Below are positions 24,301 through 37,700 of a stretch of DNA of 64,000 bases, piece by piece. The translations under genes and the position numbers were made by a program. A model generated the notes under the pieces. The model was not told where the DNA came from and searched no databases. It saw only the letters and a list, made by a program, of their open reading frames with translations. Source of the DNA: Cloeon dipterum. Its lineage: Eukaryota; Arthropoda; Insecta; Ephemeroptera; Baetidae. Numbering within the stretch: position 1 is the stretch's first letter; the number at the start of each line of letters is the position of its first letter. The DNA lies in contig NC_088786.1 in NCBI RefSeq assembly GCF_949628265.1, positions 20,543,681-20,607,680 on the forward strand. The letters run 5' to 3'.

Positions 24301-25224
24301 ATACAAATTATTGGCCAATTGTGAGTTTTAAAATTAATAGCTAGTCAGAATCTCTGTAATTCAGTTAATGAAATTATTTTATAATATCATAATTTAATTT
24401 GCTAATGGTTTTTTTCTGTCAACAAAAATAAATATTAAATGTGATGTAATCCATTTTGATCTCTCTAATGGAGACATGACTCACCAATCAGAGGGTATAA
24501 TAGAAATTTCTACGGTGGCGCCTCCGTTGTGTAGGGGGAAAACACTAAAAAGATTTCAAAGTAACCAATTGAATTCAATTATCGTATACAAATTATGATT
24601 TGCTTTCCAAATCCCTCCTTTATAAAAAAGTTGGAGAAAATTATTTATTTATTAATTAGATATTTCATAATCATCTTTCTGACACACTGTCACTCGCACG
24701 TAAAAAGATGTCATTCTGTAAGGTATTGCAAAAAGCATCATGTGAAATACCGTTAGTGTGGCAAAGGTCGAAGGGATCAAAAAGGTAGGCGAGGCGGCGG
24801 CGGCGGCGGCGGCGTCTCGGCCTTTTCGAAAGCGCATTTGCATGAGAAACGCCGCTCCCGAGACGGCGATGCAATTTTCTGGTCTCGTTGCGAGCCTCAT
24901 TATGCGCGAAAAGCAAAAAGCGGGTTCCAAGAAGCCACTTTTCCTCGACTTAATTCAACGACCGAGCGGCTATTTAATTTGCGGTGAACGGCATGTGCTC
25001 GAAACATAATTATTGCAACAATTTCGAGGTTAAAAATATTATAAGGGGTTTCTACTTTATCTGCCCGCATGTGAATTTTTCAAACTGAATTTATTGCGAT
25101 CGGAGCAGCCGGATTTCGAAAGCTGAGTTTACTACAATCACCTTTATTGGTTAAAAAAAATTGGCGCAGCAACTCGAAAGAAACTTAACAATCCAATTCC
25201 GATGAAGCAGAGCAGAAAGTAGTA

Positions 25225-25440
25225 GTGTTGAGTCGCGAATTCATGCCGCAAGCGAGCGAACGAGCAAGGGTCTTTCACCTCTCGCGTACTCGCTCTCTCT
25301 GCGGCGAGTATCGGCGCACCGCTCGCTCCTCGGTCACTTATACTTGCCGCCGAATCTGCGCGTCGGTAATTGCAGTTCCCGGGGCTGCTCGCGAACGACG
25401 TATGCTTACTCGAAATGGGAGCGAGAGACGCCAGACGTAA
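25225..25440. promoter_or_regulatory. GC-rich island
   Basis: A CpG-rich block with repeated CGAGCGA and GCTCGCTC motifs lies in AT-rich DNA. It resembles promoter-type sequence, but no gene can be attached to it. Overlapping frames on both strands show no domain. Confidence 0.25.
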
Positions 25441-27033
25441 ATTTTAGCCGCAGTCACGTCTACAGTCGAAGTCTGCAAAAGGTAATCGTGATCAGTCTGC
25501 CGGCCAGCATGGCGATAAACCAGATAAATCAACGCACGTCAGCCTGGCCCAAGCCTTTTCTATATGCACAATTGTCTTTTCTCAGAAAGAGAAATGCAAT
25601 AAAAACACACGTATGAAAAAAACAATTGTAACAAGAGGTAGGTTGCTATTTGGAATAGCATAGATTCTAATGTGTGAAAAAATATTTATATGTTAAAAAT
25701 CCCAAGTTGGAATAGGAAATTTTCCGTCTGCATGTACGGCCAGGAAATTGAGTTTAAAAATTAGGCAAGATAATCGATTGAAGTAATATACTGATTTGTA
25801 TTACGATTTCAACTAATTCCTAGCGCCTCGATAGCAAACCTGGCTTTTGAAATGTCCATCCGTTATCCGGCACATCTCTACACGGAATATGACTTAAGAA
25901 TATTTTATCATTCACACCCCCTAATACCTATTAACTCTGTGTTTTTGTCTTATAATACAGTAATTGATGAAATTTATTTTTATGACAGCGAGTAGCCGTG
26001 TCCTGTTTCAAGCGTTATTTGTGTGTTTTTTTTTTAAATTAATTTAGGCTTTGAAAATAACACATTCAAAGATGAATTACAATTTTACTTTTTGTTATTG
26101 TCCAGAAAACTGAACAAAATTTTGCCACAAAAAATAATATTGTCAGCGTTTTGTATGCAGCTATACAGCTTAATATTAAACCACCATCCCAAGCAGAAAG
26201 ATTGAGCGATTTCGTAAAAAAACGGTATTATCAAGCGAGTTTGTTAGTATCATTTTCTCAAGACCTCTTAAATAAAGCGTTAAAATACAGTGGGAAAATG
26301 CCAAATGAAGAAACCTTTTCGTCAGAAAAGTAACAATAAAATAAATAGAATTACGCAAGGAGAGGCGCCGTCGTACAATTGTGTAGATTTATATTATAAT
26401 CATTGCGTCAAGAGCTATATGGTATTGTGAAGGCGCCACAGTATGATCGTCTCGAAAGAGAGAGACACACAGCCCTTCTGAATTATTTATAATCGATCGA
26501 TTATGGGTCGCGGCTAGCGAGTTGACCTTTTTAATTGACCCATCGATAACAAAGGAGTTGTAACCCGAGCTAAGCCACAATACACATTTATGTATCCCTC
26601 ATGGCCACGCGTCGTACAACGTGCGAGAAAAAAAACTGGTAAGAAGTGGCCAGAGAAAACGAGATTTTATTTAAAACGTGACTGGCATGCTTGACAATTT
26701 AAATAACAGTTTTTTGCTTACAACTTTTGGGCTTTAAATTTTATTAATATTCATTGGGATGATGCTTCATTTTTAGAACTAGTTTTGGCTGCATCTATAA
26801 CCAAAAAAATCTAAAATAACATGTTTATGATGCTTGATTAACGTTTCGTGATCACAAAAGGCATGGAAAGGCAAAGAGGTACGTGAAGCTGTGCACGCAT
26901 GCTGCTCTTTTTTAACTCCAGAGGCTTATGCTCAAACTTTCCTTATTTGCACAGCTGAACTTTTAAAAAAAATACCATTGCCTGTCGAAGAACCCTTTTA
27001 TTGTTTGCGTCGGGGCATTGTTTTCTTAATTTT

Positions 27034-27237
27034 TTTCCAGCATGCGTGATTTGGCATCACGGGACGAATATCTAGCGTTTCAAAAAAAAATCCTCGGTGC
27101 GGAGGCAAGTGGCCCTTGAGTGGGCTGGGTCTCTGTGCGGTCTGGTGAGCCCATGTTATCCGTTCGCGCTAGCATTCGTGCTAGTGCAGTGCGCGCCCTT
27201 CCCGGTCCCAGAGGACAGGGATAAAAAGAGCAAAAAA
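27034..27237 (+). mobile_element. 5'-truncated SINE copy (family S1)
   Basis: From TTTCCAGCATGCGTGATTTG to GGATAAAAAGAGCAAAAAAC this matches 49434-49656 closely, with a deletion of the GTTATTGGGACCCGGGTTTC part. The tRNA-like head present in the full copy is missing, as expected for a 5'-truncated or eroded retroposon. A short A-rich tail ends the match. Confidence 0.85.
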
Positions 27238-29419
27238 CTTTATTAACACAACTTTTTCTACCGAAATAGTTGCCATGCATAAGAGTCGGGTCAGTTTGAG
27301 ATTGAGTCTTTGCGCTGGAATCAAATTAGAAAGGCGAGTACAGTTAAACGAAAGGGTAATACGATACATTATCGAGAGATTAATAATAAATAATGTCTGA
27401 ATGGTAACTGGACGCTCGCTGCTGGCTGGCTTTTTCAATTGCGCGTTCAACTTTCATGCGTGATCGGTCAAATGCTCTTAATGCACACACACATGCGGCC
27501 TCGTCCATCATCTCGAGCCAGCAACTGAAAACCAAACTGACTCAAGGGGGATTTTTCTTCGCGCTAAATGCTCTTTTGTGTTCTGGCCTAGAAAAACATT
27601 GCGGAGGAGACGGAAATGGCTGTCAACCTCTCCTTTTTAATGGATTTGTGCCGTGATTTCCTAAACGACTCTCGGCTTTGCAAGGCTAATTCTGTTGAAT
27701 TTCGACATTTTTGTGCGGGTTCAGCTGGAACTGCTTCAGTTTAGAGTTTTATCTATTTCGATCTTGGAGTTGGAAAACCCCATTTTCCAGCTCAGCAGTG
27801 AGGTTAACGCCCACTTCAAATTGAATTTGGATCGACGCCGGCAGCAACAGACCGAGAGATCTCTCCTCTCTTGAGTCAGAGCGCGTAAATCGCTGCTATT
27901 ATATCGAAAATTGCGGCACAACGTACTTTAATATATGCAGGCGGGATTTAATTATATGTTCCACCGTCTAAATAATTCGCTCATTTGCACGTGACCCACG
28001 ATTAAGCTGTCGGTTAGAAAAGTTGTTTGTACCCTCAGGAAATTGCAAAAAAAATGGATTTTTCATAAATAATGGTTTGCGATTAAAAAGTGGAGTAATT
28101 ATTCGTGACGGGAACAAGAAGCGAAATTAATGTCGTCAGGGTAGGGATAATGTTCGTTTGTGAATACAAGTGCCGGAACAAAGTGGCTCTCGTGAACACG
28201 ACAAACACGAGAGACTTAATAACGGCACTTTGATTTAAGAGCGAAGGAGTATAGACTGTATAGAGATAATCGCACTGCCCCTGGGAAGTTAGGCTACTCG
28301 AGACGCCGCGCCGCACAGAAGTTTCCAAAGGTGGAATGTCTGCTACCAAGCAGCAGCCTTTCCCTCCTGTCTTCCAGTCGTTTCGTCCTGACTAACTCGA
28401 AAAGGCGGTGTTGCATGATTTGTATGTCTATTCAGTCGCATCTCGGCGGAATGCACTCGGCTCCAGCAACTGCATCTGTTGCCAAGCGGAGTGGACCAAC
28501 TTCGCCAGGAGAAATCGGAAGGAGAAAGAAAATATTCCAAAAATTCATGAGCGCGAGAAACCGCTCGACTCCCCAGGATGCCAATTTTCATGTAATAATT
28601 TACTGCAGAAAATAAACACAAAAAGTTTCCCTTAAGACCGTCTGGCATTGTCTGCTGGGTAATGCACGACACAAAAGGAGAAAAAAAACGCGAGCTTCTT
28701 GGAATTGATGCTGCTGGGGTGTTTGCTCGCTCGCGCTGGTTATCATTGTCTACCGAGCTGGGGAGCGAACAGAGAGGAGGAAAGTCGTGCTCGCATGTTG
28801 CAGCCTATAATTTATGTTGGCCCGAGCAGCAAACTTGTTCCTTTCAAGAATTTTACACCGGCAACGCAGCCTCGTGTGAGAGCGTGTTAATTTTCCTCTG
28901 ATTGTGAGACCCAAGAGCTGCTTGTTCTCACCCAATTCATCCCAAATGCTCAATATGTAATATTTTATTTTGTAATTGTGTGTACTCACATTGATGTTGC
29001 AACACACAGAGATCGATGTTGTGCAACCTTGCACCGTCTGAATAAGGCAGTAAACTCGGAGTTCGCAAATAAAGAACTTTTGTAATTAACTTTATAACTT
29101 ACTGTGATATAATATGAGATGTATTTCCAGAGTTGATTCGTTTAACAATTAAAAAAAGAAAGGGATAAAATTCAGCACTTAACTTGAATTAAGTCTAAGG
29201 AGAACCAAGAAAAGGACAAAAATATTTTAAAAGTCTAAAAAGACGAAAGTAAAGGTTCAGACTTAGACTTTTCTTTTGCGCCTCCAGTCGAATGCTATTC
29301 AAAAATATAAAAAAGAGCAAAACACTTTTATTCATTTCATATTTAGGTTATATATTTAAAAAAGTCATCCCTCTGCCCTTATCGACAGAGGACAGAGCCT
29401 TGGAACGGATTAGCTGCAA

Positions 29420-29660
29420 TGGTCAGGCTGGAGCAGCAAATTAAAATTCCTATTGGAGGCTTCCTGGTGCACCACCCCCTAGAGGAGGGTGCGAATCGGC
29501 GAGGACCGCAATTGGCGAACAGCGCCTGGTGCTCGAGCGGTGCTGCCGTGGCGGTCACTCTCGGCACTAGGGGCCGCCGCTCGGCCGCTCGCGCACAGGT
29601 GGTCTCTCTGAGAAAGCGACGACGACCTGTTGCTTCCCTCGGCGCAAACACGCGCTCCAA
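29420..29660. promoter_or_regulatory. GC-rich island
   Basis: A CpG-rich block (GGCCGCCGCTCGGCCGCTCG and similar) has open frames on both strands, which is the usual by-product of high GC. No gene assignment is possible. It could be a distal promoter or enhancer of the neighbouring innexins. Confidence 0.25.
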
Positions 29661-30329
29661 AGAATAAAGGAGTTTAAAAATAGAATTTTTCTCGCTCTAT
29701 TAGACAAATTGGAATTTAGTCCAAGCCGATGAAGACTTTGGACTATGGAGACGACCTTGTTTTTTTATTCATCCTTATCAGCTGATATCAAGCTTTTTGG
29801 CCAAGATAAGATAGCAATCTTTTTTGAAATGAAACCAGAAATTATTGAAAACCAAAGTCGGATCGGTGGGCTACATGAATATTCCTAATTAGCAATCAGA
29901 TGTGCCGAGCCGAACAAAAAGCGCGGCTAGACGCGCAGGAATGCGATGAATAAGCGAATCTCCAGCATCCTTTCTTTCTCCGCCAGCCAGCCGTCTGCCT
30001 GCACCTTACGAAATTTGTAATCTCTCACAGGGTTGCCACCCAGCCAAATCGATTAAATTTGCAAATAACTAATTGTTTAGTAATATTTACCATAAAATTC
30101 TCTAAAGATTGTGAATTATTTCTAAGATTTGAGCTGCGTGGAATAGAGAAAAAATTTTCATTTTGCTTCAGCTATTAGTTAAAACCAGTTAAATAAAATA
30201 CAAGTCTTTTTTGCACAAATTTAATTACAAAATTATCTGCAGTTTTAACAGCTCAGTCACAAACTAACGCGAATAAGGAGAATTCGCGAATTGTGTAGGT
30301 TGGTTTTGGCAAATTGGCAACCTTAAGGT

Positions 30330-30675
30330 ACCTGTCGGTGCGGCGAGTGAGCGATTCCCATGGTATCGAAACCTGCCCGACCGGCGGCCCCCCCGGCCCC
30401 CTCCCCTCCCCCCGTTCGGCGGCGGCGGCGGCGGCGATGTGTGCGCGTGTGTACGAATGTCGCGGCCGGTGAACGGTGAGCGGGCCTCGAAATGTGCCAT
30501 GTGCCCCACGTTTGACGAGAACTAATTGCTGCCCCCGTGGAGTGGCAGAATCGCCGACGGTAGCAGCTGACTACCGCCGCAGCGCGAAATTATCGTCGGG
30601 CGCACGGCGAAATCTGTGCAATTTGCCCAAAACGGGAAATGGCTTAATTTTGTCAGGGGAAAACAAGACGTGTCG

Positions 30676-30743
<68 letters not shown>

Positions 30744-30960
30744 AGACAAATTAATTCGGCACGTAAGTGAGCAGCGTCGTGTGCGTCTTGGGAAGAGCTA
30801 GAGCTAGGAAAAGGGTTGGCCGAGCTCGTGGGTGGCCGTCGCTCACCGTGGGTGTGCCTCCCCGCCTATCGCCGCGGACCATCGCCGCAGCATCCCCTTT
30901 ATTTCAAAACGACGAAAACAAACCAACGACGCCACAACAGGATGAATGAGGTTCCGAGTC
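30330..30960. promoter_or_regulatory. GC-rich island with GAGA-type tract
   Basis: This CpG-dense block contains a C-rich run, a (GCG) run near 30419-30435 and the (CT)31 tract. Such composition is typical of an arthropod promoter or Polycomb/GAGA-factor-responsive region. It lies 1.2 kb downstream of the divergent innexin's stop codon, so the gene it serves is unclear. Confidence 0.35.
30679..30740. repeat. (CT)31 microsatellite
   Basis: Sixty-two bases of uninterrupted CT repeat. On the minus strand this is (AG)31, a dense array of GAGAG pentamers of the kind bound by GAGA factor in insects. It may also simply be a polymorphic microsatellite. Confidence 0.97.
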
Positions 30961-32165
30961 CGAGGGTCCTTAGAAATTTCTAGATTATAATTAAAGAGAC
31001 AACATTCGAAAAGTACGCGAGTTTTGGACTTGACTACAATTGGGGATTTGTGAAAAATATATTTATATATTTCTGGTTATTATTCCAAACAGAATATAAT
31101 CTACAATTTAGTTAACCATATTTCGTAAGGATCGTCACAAATAAAAAATGTTAGAACAAGCTACAGGTCTATATCACATTCCTTAAGAGGATACAAGTTT
31201 GTTTTTTTATTCTGTTTAGTCAGCGGGTTTGTGAACGTTACGAAGGCGATTAATAAATAATTTTGAAGACGCGATGATGGGCATCGGAGTGATTACTCGG
31301 CTCAGGTATGCAAGCGAGGCAGCCTTGAAAGCAACGAGAAGCAAATGTCAAGAGAGGAGGGGGTGAGTTACCGCGACTGCAGCAACAATAGTGCTGGCCA
31401 GGCTGGGCTGAGCAGACAAGACCAGCCAGCCAGGCGGCCGCTCGTTTCATTAGATTGAGACACCAAGCCAAATCCGCTTTATGTTTTCTTTATTAAACTG
31501 GCCTACAAATCGAGTCGGCAATTTCGCAACACATCGACCCGCGATTTTTATTGTAGTTTTTAATATGGCGCTTAATTTGTACCATCACTTTGGCAGTCAC
31601 AACACAAACCATTCAGTTCACTTATAAGACGCGATGATAAGAAAAGTCTATATCACTCCGACTAAAAATTTAATAACTTTTCTGAGAAAATGGAAAAACA
31701 AAAAAGAATTTTAATTTTAATAGTAATCATTTGATCCTCAAATTTTTGGGCTCGACCAGCAATTTATTAGTATATATCCACAAAATTAATAGCTGCGAGC
31801 GAATAGCACTCAGTAGCCGAGAGGCACTCTCATAGGCTCTTTAGCTCTCTTTGGTACAGGCTGAGACAGCTCTAAAATGACATCGGAAGCGCAATTTATG
31901 TGATAGAATCAACAGCCCTGAGGAGTCGTAAAAGAAATGCGATTTGATTGATTATAGAACCTTCCTCTTCGTTTCTTTGGTCACCTCTTCAACAATCAGA
32001 GGTCGTTACTCGGCAAGAAAGCAGCAGTAGCCTATCAGAGCACCGCTCGACTGCTGAATGCTATCTTTTATCATTTTCAGCGGTTAGACCTTCAGAGTGA
32101 AGTGCACAATTTCGAAACTAAGTTCCAAAAAGTGCTGGCAACGTACGCGTTTCGCGGGGAAAAAT

Positions 32166-34749
32166 TCAGTCTTTATTGGTGACCAAGCGGAGCTGTTCAT
32201 CATCAACCTCCTCGTCGGCGTCGCTCTTGATGAGCTCGGCCAGTTGGACGAAGACGTCCCTGTAGGTGGCACTGTCCACATTTTCTGCGACGTAGTTCAT
32301 GAAGACCCAATCAAAGTAGTTGAGTGTCTTGAAGACGGTGTGCCTGGCGTCATCATCAACCAGGCTGTTGATGTGGTTGAACGGCGTCACGCGGTTGAAC
32401 CAGTCGCTGCGGTACATGAAGAAGCCGATGAACCGCCACGCCAGCGCTAGCGCGGCCACGGTGATCAGTATCACAACGGCGACGAACATGATCATGAAGA
32501 TGTAGACGTTAACGATATTGGTGGCCAAAATGCAGAGTGCATCGTGCTTCTGGATCGAACCCGATGGACCATACTTGAAGAAGATGCAGGTCGTTTCTGT
32601 GGGGAATGTTCTGAAGGCCGAATCGACCGTCATGGACGCGAAGGAGCCGTCGCCGCCCAGAAACACGTCCGTCAGCCAAAACACGAACAGCGCGATGAAC
32701 AGCGCGTAAACCTCGACGATCATCAACTTCAACGTCCAATCCATGTTGACGTTGAACTTAATACGGTTCCACAGCAAATCTGTGATCTCGCCAAGCTTCT
32801 TGTCACGCTGCTGCCGGCTGGGGATGTCTCCCAGCGGCTTGTCGCAGTACACTGAGTACTTAGCCAGCTCAAAGCCGGCCGTGATCTTGGCCAGTCGGTG
32901 TTTCTCCAGTGATTTCCACAGCCAGTGGCCAGAAAAGAAAAGGATTCCAATGAAGAATAGGTAGTAGGCCACCCACTGGTAGTAAATGTGCCGCATCGAC
33001 ATCACGTCATCCATCTCAGGACCGATACCAGGGTGCGGAAAGTCGGACGTCCGGTTGTTCTTGGTCGTTGTGCCTGAAACAAAAAACAAACAAATCAGTC
33101 TATCTCAGGGCCAGAGCTCTGATTGGCTGGTGTTATATATCTCCCCAACCATTTTTCGTTTGAAATTTCTCAAGACTCGCGATTGTACTGGCGATAGCAG
33201 TATAAAGTAACGCTGCTGTCTCAATAATATTAGGCTAGTGCTACGTTAAAAAGCCAATCAGAGAAATTTTCTTATTAGTCGCCAGCGTTCTAGAGGCACT
33301 AATTTTGCTATTTTCAGATCAAAAACAGTCAAAGTGCAATGATTTTTGGTATGTCTTGCCAGTCTGTGCTCCTTTTTTCGCGTCTATCTTGTTTATGATT
33401 TGTCCAATAAATTTATTTGACTGAGTTTCAACACAGCATCCAATTAAAGCACTTGTCCTCTTTCCCCAAGCACGTTTTCCAGGTTTGAAAAGAACTAGCG
33501 CGAAAAATCACATATCTTTTTACTGCACTAATAATTAAATTCAATCGATCTGCCTTCCATGCGAATACCAAAAATTCATTCAAATCAGCTGAACGTTAGA
33601 TATCTCGAGAACGTTTAGCGTCCTTTTCATAGGCGGTCGCCTGTTTGCATAACAAATCATCTTCAAGTACGCACTTGTAGTGTGGAGTAAGCGTAAGCAG
33701 TGCCATAAATCGTCCGCGGCGCACGGCACATAATAATTAATAAGGAGTAACGCGTAAAATGAGCACACGATTCGCCTTACAGACTGGCCTCACAGTCTGG
33801 CAAGATCCGACACTCCTGTCGTCAGCGGAGCCAAAGTCCCCGTGTCGCTGTTGTGACTGCTATATAATTGCTGACGCAATCACTTTTAGCACCGTGAAAG
33901 TGTGGAACCGAGATAATTCCAAACTTAATAACTATCATATTTTTGTTGTTTGCTGAAGCGTATCGCTCTCGTTTTCATTATCATTTCTTAAAATGAAGAA
34001 ATACTAGAAAAAAAATCGTAATCACAAGTGGATTAAAGGAATGGTCAATGACGCGAGGAAAGGGAGGAGAGGGGTGCATATCTCATCATTAAGTGCAAAC
34101 ACCAAAATTTAAGAAGTCACCTTTTACTTGAAAGTTTAATAAAGCAGTAAAAAGTCAAAATAACTAATTTAGCCCTTTCCAACGCTTGTAGGACAGAAAA
34201 TTTTAAAATTCGCACATTAAGGAAAATTTTTGCTGAATCAATTTTAAACAAACATGCTTGGAAAAGTAGTTTGTTTTGCGCTAGAGTAGGTTCAACGTCA
34301 CTTAAGTCGAATAACAATCATTGTGGAATGCCGAACGTTAATGTATAACAGCATTTAACCAGTATTTATTTCTCGAAACTAAAACGCGGATTAGATAAAA
34401 AAAAGCTTGATTACTCACCACGCTCCCACAAAATAAATTAAAAGCCCTTTTCTTCGTTTTCAAGGCAAATTGAAAATGATTGCAAAGAAAATAATTAAAA
34501 TTTGGCACTCTCACCAACAAAGTAGCAGTAGGTGTTGAGGACATTGTCTGGGATGGTGTTCTGGTTGCTCTGGATGCAGGCGATGCGTTGGCCGATGAAT
34601 TGTTGCGCGGTCACAATCACGCTGGCGGCCAGCATCATCGGCGCCATGAAGCGGTACTGCAGTTTGAGCGCACCGTTGTCCACGTTTAGCTTGCCCACAT
34701 ACTTGTTGAAGTCGAAGGTGGCAGTCACCTTCTCGAACAGGCCCAGCAT
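32166..34749 (-). CDS. Divergent innexin (possibly inx7-like)
   Basis: Two coding exons (34515-34749 and 32166-33073, phase 1 junction) encode 380 residues. Family hallmarks present: HPGIG at 92-96, YYQWV at 109-113, loop cysteines C58/C75 and C241/C259, and FFKYGPSGSIQKHDALC. Four hydrophobic spans are near 34-52, 110-128, 194-214 and 267-292. Oddities: the near-invariant NIVNEKxY before TM4 is NIVNVY, a two-residue loss; loop 1 has three more residues between its cysteines than inx1 or inx2; the YYQWVxFxLFFQ block reads YYQWVAYYLFFIG; the C-terminus is acidic. N85 is in an NRT sequon. The ATG at 34749 (MLGLF) fits innexin starts; upstream in-frame codons contain no ATG. Position between ogre and inx2 recalls Drosophila inx7, but orthology is unproven. 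The frame is intact, so it is probably functional. Confidence 0.92.
32172..32177 (-). terminator. Poly(A) hexamer inside the last codons of the divergent innexin
   Basis: The minus-strand AATAAA forms the Asn-Lys codons just before Asp and the TGA stop. No other minus-strand AATAAA is seen in the next hundred or so bases, so this may be the working signal with a very short 3' UTR. Confidence 0.4.
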
Positions 34750-37700
34750 CTTGTCGCCGTCCTTTGGGTCCTCGAGCTGCACGCGACTGCCGCTAACTGC
34801 TGCCTTATTGTTAGGTGCTGCCTGCACTCAACCTGATAACGAGCCTTGATACCAGGCTCGTGCTGGCGACGCGCGACGGCGCACTCCCTGTGCAATATTG
34901 TCCACAGCTCCCACTTTTAACTTTAAAAAACAGCCTAATCAAGAGCCTTACTGCATGCGTACTGCAAATTTCTCGGTTTAATAATATAAAGTAACATTTT
35001 CCTGTTGTCAATCAATTTATTTCTGTGTGTAAGCAAATGTTTATTATTTTTGTAATAATTTATTTTCAGTTTAGTGCATTTAAATTAGTATTGTAAGTGC
35101 ACTAGAATCACATGACCTCGAATAAAATTCCTTTTTGATGCTCTTGATATTTTCAAAAATAAATGTTGTTTTCACTGTTGGCTTGGAATAAAGCACAAAC
35201 ATCCTCGTGAGTATTGGAATTTGTATTGTCAGAGTGGTAAAATAAATAAAATGAGGCACGGTTGTCAATCTGTTCCTTCCAACAAAAATACGACTGGCAC
35301 CCCTCGCTTCCCTTTAAGAAAAACACAATAGCACAGCAAAACTGTTGGCCAGTTTTTCTATTTCCTTCTCCTTCAATTCAAGCGGAATTTCTCTTGTGGC
35401 AACGACAAGCCTATTTTTAGCTCACTGGCCTGGACAAGGTTATCCTGCAGTGCTCCTGAATTATTTCTTTTTGTAAATGTGAATTTAACAGAAAGAGCTT
35501 TGCTCAAAAAAAAAAAATTGAGAGAACTTATTGAGTGCATCGAACTTGATCTAGGTGTTTACTTGAGATCGAACAAATACCGATAATTTTCCAAGAACAA
35601 TTCAAATATCACTTAGTTTAGCTCTGTTTGCTCTGTTTTCTAATCTAGCTTTAATGTCTTCAAACAAACAGAAGCTTGGAAAAGGGACTTTCCGAAAACA
35701 ATAGATATGCACGAGGAAAACTCCTTAAAAAATGATCGGGTATAGAATACCAAATAAAATTTACAAGGAAAAATAATTGAATTGTTTCTCCTTGGGACAG
35801 ATTTGTGTCGCAAAGAAAACAAAGCGTGCTCAAGTGAATGGATTGAGTTGTCATCGCATCAGTTTTATTATTTACTCTGACCAAACTGAGTCGCGCGGCG
35901 CCTGACCAGACTCGCTAATCGTTGCACCTGCAATTGCCACCTGCGCGTGCGGTGAAATTCATTTTCGCACCCTTTTGCGAATCGCTTCCGCGCGGCATTA
36001 CACTTTCGCAATGTGACTCGTGTAAATTTAGAAAAGGAATTTCAACAAACAACGAGAACAGGAGAGCAAACAATAATATCATACAGGAATTTAAATATTT
36101 CAAAGGAGAAATTTTAAAATCAGATCGGTTCCTTACATTTGAATGAAATTTTTAAAGAAGAAAATAATATTTTGATATTGAAACAGGTAATTCAATCCTT
36201 AGATGCGGAATAAAACATTATCCCAATATTGGAAAAACACTTGAAAAAAATTAGCCATCCCATCTAGAGAGGATTTTTCCTGTTAAAATCTGCTTAAAAT
36301 ATTTCTTAAAATCCCTTGCGGATGGAATTGGAATCTTGGCTTAACTTAAAATAAATTTTATTTTAAAAATATCTGTCTAGGATTATGAGACGAAGAAAGT
36401 TCATAAGCTCATATATTTCGATCGGTTTGAACTTTTGAGCCCTTGTGACATTGCTACACGATGATCAGACGGTTGTTACGAGATAAGAGACAAATCATTC
36501 ATGAATGCAACTTTTTGCTCATTTTCCATGAGGCGCAGACGCGTTTGTTGTTTCACTCTCGCAGAGTCAGAATGGACAGAGATTGCGTTTCTTTTGCTTC
36601 CTTTTGTTTCAGAGCGGAAAACGATACAGCTCTGCAAAATCCGTTTAATTGTCTCTTCTGGTCTGTTGAGCCAGTCATTTTTTCCGCTGAAAATCGACAC
36701 CTGACAAAAGACAGACTGCATGCGTTCCCCAGTCTGGTGGACACACGAACTCGAGTGTCTCACTTTTCCGCCGTCTGCTTAATTTTTTTAATGCGAAACC
36801 GAAAATAAATCTTTTTTGGGTGTGTTCTTTCGACTTGTTTCATTGAAAGAAACGAAAAGTGTCGGCTGGTCGGTGTTTATTCAAGTTGCCGTTAATCGCA
36901 GCCAACTGCCAATGAGTAAAAATAAGCCGAGCGGCACTTTCTCTCTTGGGGGTAACACTCGTTATCTAATTTGTGTTTGCGCCAACATATGGGTTAATTG
37001 GTCGCTAACTACACCGCTTTCTGCCACTAATCGTGCGACCAAATTGCTTAAGACCTGTGTCTTATCTGCGCCACCCTGCTTAGCCGTCAACTTTAGCCGA
37101 AAATTTTCCTTTCAAATTCGAAATGTATAACCTAATTAGTAGGGAAAACACTTGCATTTGAAAGAGGGGATAGTTTGCAAATGGTTGCCACTAAAAAACT
37201 GCTTGGAAGTAAAGAAAATGTTCAAAATTTAAATCTTGAAATTTAAAAATATACACTTCTTTGAATTAATGAAGGGAAATGAAATATATTTTCCTGTTGA
37301 GCATGATAAGATTTTCCTCAATGATACAAGTGCTGAGTTTAGTCAGTGATCTTTCTATTTAACGCAGGCAAACCCACTACTCGCGGTTGAGTTGGTGGAT
37401 TGCGTAAATTTAGAGTGCAGGTTGGTCTTTTTGCTCCCGACGACAATTTACTGACGACGCGTTTCCTATCTTGTGGCTTGCGCGCATCCGATAAGTCTCT
37501 TTTGCTGAAGTAAAGTCTCTTAAAATTTACTTTTGTTGGCTTTGTTAGCTTGTAATGCTTCCTGCGAGCTTTAATTTTTTGTGCATTTAGTTTCATCAGA
37601 ACTTTTTAATTATTATTATTTGAAAAAGGGAAAATAGAAAATAACGCATTCAGAACAATTTATGAATATTTATATTAATAATGAAATTGATATGTATTAC

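Larger units (their letters stand above)
15169..32165. other. 17 kb region without a confident coding gene
   Basis: AT-rich DNA is interrupted by GC- and CpG-rich patches, listed separately (17560-18110, 25225-25440, 29420-29660, 30330-30960). It also holds repeat copies (15264-15560, 23885-24300, 27034-27237), a (CT)31 tract and one possible isolated exon (23657-23789). Long frames here (for example 174 residues at 21403-21927) coincide with GC-rich DNA, overlap frames on both strands and show no recognisable domain. Non-coding first exons or enhancers of inx1 could lie here. Confidence 0.6.

Noticed and set aside
34750-34827. N-terminal extension of the divergent innexin upstream of 34749
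   Set aside because: The longer frame begins at a GTG, not an ATG; innexins start just before the short amphipathic N-terminus, as the ATG at 34749 does.
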